A stretch of DNA of 64,000 nucleotides from Flavobacterium sp. (GTDB lineage Bacteria; Bacteroidota; Bacteroidia; Flavobacteriales; Flavobacteriaceae). The position numbers and the translations under genes are program-made. Location: positions 47,224 to 111,223 of the forward strand of contig JAIPAM010000007.1 of the NCBI GenBank assembly GCA_021740105.1. The letters run 5' to 3'. The notes under the pieces were generated by a model. It was given only the letters and a program-made list of their open reading frames with translations. It searched no databases and was not told the DNA's origin. How positions within the stretch are numbered: position 1 is the stretch's first letter; each line of letters opens with the position of its first letter. Positions 63,141-64,000 of the stretch are shown here, piece after piece.

Positions 63141-64000
63141 TTATCTATTTATATATAAATAACCCGTACGTTGTTTCTGTTCACCTGCATTATTTTTGTA
63201 TCTAATAATGTAAAAGTAAGTTCCAACAGGTAATTCATCTTGCTGTTTAATTGTTATTCTACCTTCTGAAATACCCCTGAAAAATTTATTTTCTTGTCCA
63301 TAACCGTCTATTTCATAAACAGCTACTCCCCATCGGTTATAAATTGATACCGTATTATCCGGATAACTTTCAATGTTTCGAATTACAAAAACCTCGTTAT
63401 CCCCATCACCATTTGGAGATACTGCAGAAAATATTTCTAAATCATCCTCTGAAACCGAATGATTATTAACTTCTAGATAATCAGGTATACCATTCCCATT
63501 TGAATCAGAAGGATTGGTAGGATTTTGGCCTATCTCCTCACCGTTTAATAATCCATCACCATCACAATCTCCATTAAAGAAATCTTGAGATAATGGTAAT
63601 GTTACATTTTCAGATTTAGATTCACATGGATTTGTTGGATCTGTACCGTCAATTACTTCCTGCCCATTAGTCACACCATCACCATCACAATCAGATGATA
63701 ACCACATTCCTGTTGGAGGTAATGTTTGATTTGTCATAACCAAATCACATGGGTCTAAAGGATTAGTTCCGTCAATTGATTCTTGAGCATCAGTTACTCC
63801 GTCACCATCTGAATCAAGATCAAGATGGTTTGGTGTTCCATCGCCATCCGTATCTGTTGGAGTACATGGAGCTGTTCCTGTACATCCAGCGTCTTCTGTT
63901 GCATCTGGAATACCGTCGCCATCAGAATCAATATCTAAATAGTCTGGTGTACCATCGCCATCTGTATCAGTTGGCACACATGGGGTTACTCCCGTACATG
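63141..64000 (-). CDS. Surface adhesin with thrombospondin-3 repeats and T9SS type B signal (C-terminal part)
   Basis: The open end of a larger gene; the start is beyond the right edge and the frame stays open to 63998. Visible are Ca-binding thrombospondin type 3 repeats (TDTDGDGTPDYLD and DSDGDGIPDATED; 38-residue period), several EGDGTDP-like turns, and at the C-terminus (about the last 105 residues) the gliding motility-associated type B sorting domain (FSAVSPNGDGDNEVF, YNRWGVAVYEIDGYG, GTYFYIIRYKN). It forms an adhesin - SprF - OmpA cassette with the two downstream genes. Confidence 0.9.
   Translation of the reverse strand, partial: CTGVTPCVPTDTDGDGTPDYLDIDSDGDGIPDATEDAGCTGTAPCTPTDTDGDGTPNHLDLDSDGDGVTDAQESIDGTNPLDPCDLVMTNQTLPPTGMWLSSDCDGDGVTNGQEVIDGTDPTNPCESKSENVTLPLSQDFFNGDCDGDGLLNGEEIGQNPTNPSDSNGNGIPDYLEVNNHSVSEDDLEIFSAVSPNGDGDNEVFVIRNIESYPDNTVSIYNRWGVAVYEIDGYGQENKFFRGISEGRITIKQQDELPVGTYFYIIRYKNNAGEQKQRTGYLYINR

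Noticed and set aside
63141..64000. GTG at 63977 as start of the adhesin
   Set aside because: The frame stays open to the window edge and the residues upstream (CTGVTPC) continue the repeat; the real start is outside.

Overview
The window is an AT-rich chromosomal segment of a member of the family Flavobacteriaceae, most likely a Flavobacterium. Evidence: the tRNA-tuf / secE-nusG-rplKAJL-rpoBC layout with Flavobacterium-like protein N-termini, SusC/SusD, T9SS sorting domains of type A and type B, a SprF/PorP-like protein, a PNGase F homologue, and promoters of the Bacteroidetes form TTG-N19-TAnnTTTG. No rRNA operon, CRISPR array or complete prophage is seen.

Layout. 1-10.6 kb (minus strand): transcription/translation block, with tRNA-Thr(TGT), tRNA-Tyr and tRNA-Thr(GGT) leading into tuf, a terminator, then tRNA-Trp, secE, nusG, rplK, rplA, rplJ, rplL, a strong hairpin, rpoB and the 5' part of rpoC (cut by the window edge). 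10.7-12.2 kb: hpf, xerC and rpsU; rpsU has a near-perfect Shine-Dalgarno sequence, rare in this phylum. 12.3-21.6 kb: acyl-CoA dehydrogenase, ComEA-like helix-hairpin-helix protein, PspC, DUF2851, a DnaQ-type exonuclease, a two-domain PNGase F, a cystathionine beta-synthase-like enzyme and a porin. 21.7-26.3 kb: a SusD/SusC nutrient-uptake pair. 26.5-36.5 kb: rnhB, a 123-bp tandem repeat block, lipB, lysS, two exported proteins of unknown function, a T9SS-exported subtilase and a small exported protein. 36.5-49.7 kb: hemL, glucosaminidase, a PLP deaminase-like enzyme, a DUF5522 mini-gene, hutU, a DUF4136 lipoprotein, a long aromatic amino acid hydroxylase, an enoyl-CoA hydratase, rhodanese, GSCFA protein and alaS. 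50-55.7 kb: M23 peptidase, MerR, LemA, two TPM-domain proteins, der and era.

55.8-60.2 kb is the accessory part. The initiator tRNA gene has a textbook promoter and terminator. A large serine recombinase converges on it, and its last codons read through the tRNA terminator into the tRNA itself. Behind it lie a 63-codon gene, a MerR-like regulator, a 14-bp-arm inverted repeat in a divergent promoter, a small zinc-finger protein, a small membrane protein and a 58-codon minus-strand frame. This looks like a compact (about 4 kb) integrated element with its own switch and cargo of unknown function, and it is the best candidate for an undescribed system here. 60.2-64 kb: a surface-adhesin cassette (OmpA/PD40 protein, SprF/PorP-like protein, and the C-terminal part of a thrombospondin-type-3 repeat adhesin with a type B T9SS signal, open at the right edge).

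Several start codons were moved from the longest reading frame to a downstream ATG (rpoB, the exonuclease, PNGase F, lipB, enoyl-CoA hydratase, rhodanese, GSCFA); the reason is given in each entry. Family names come from recognising sequence motifs by eye, without database searches.
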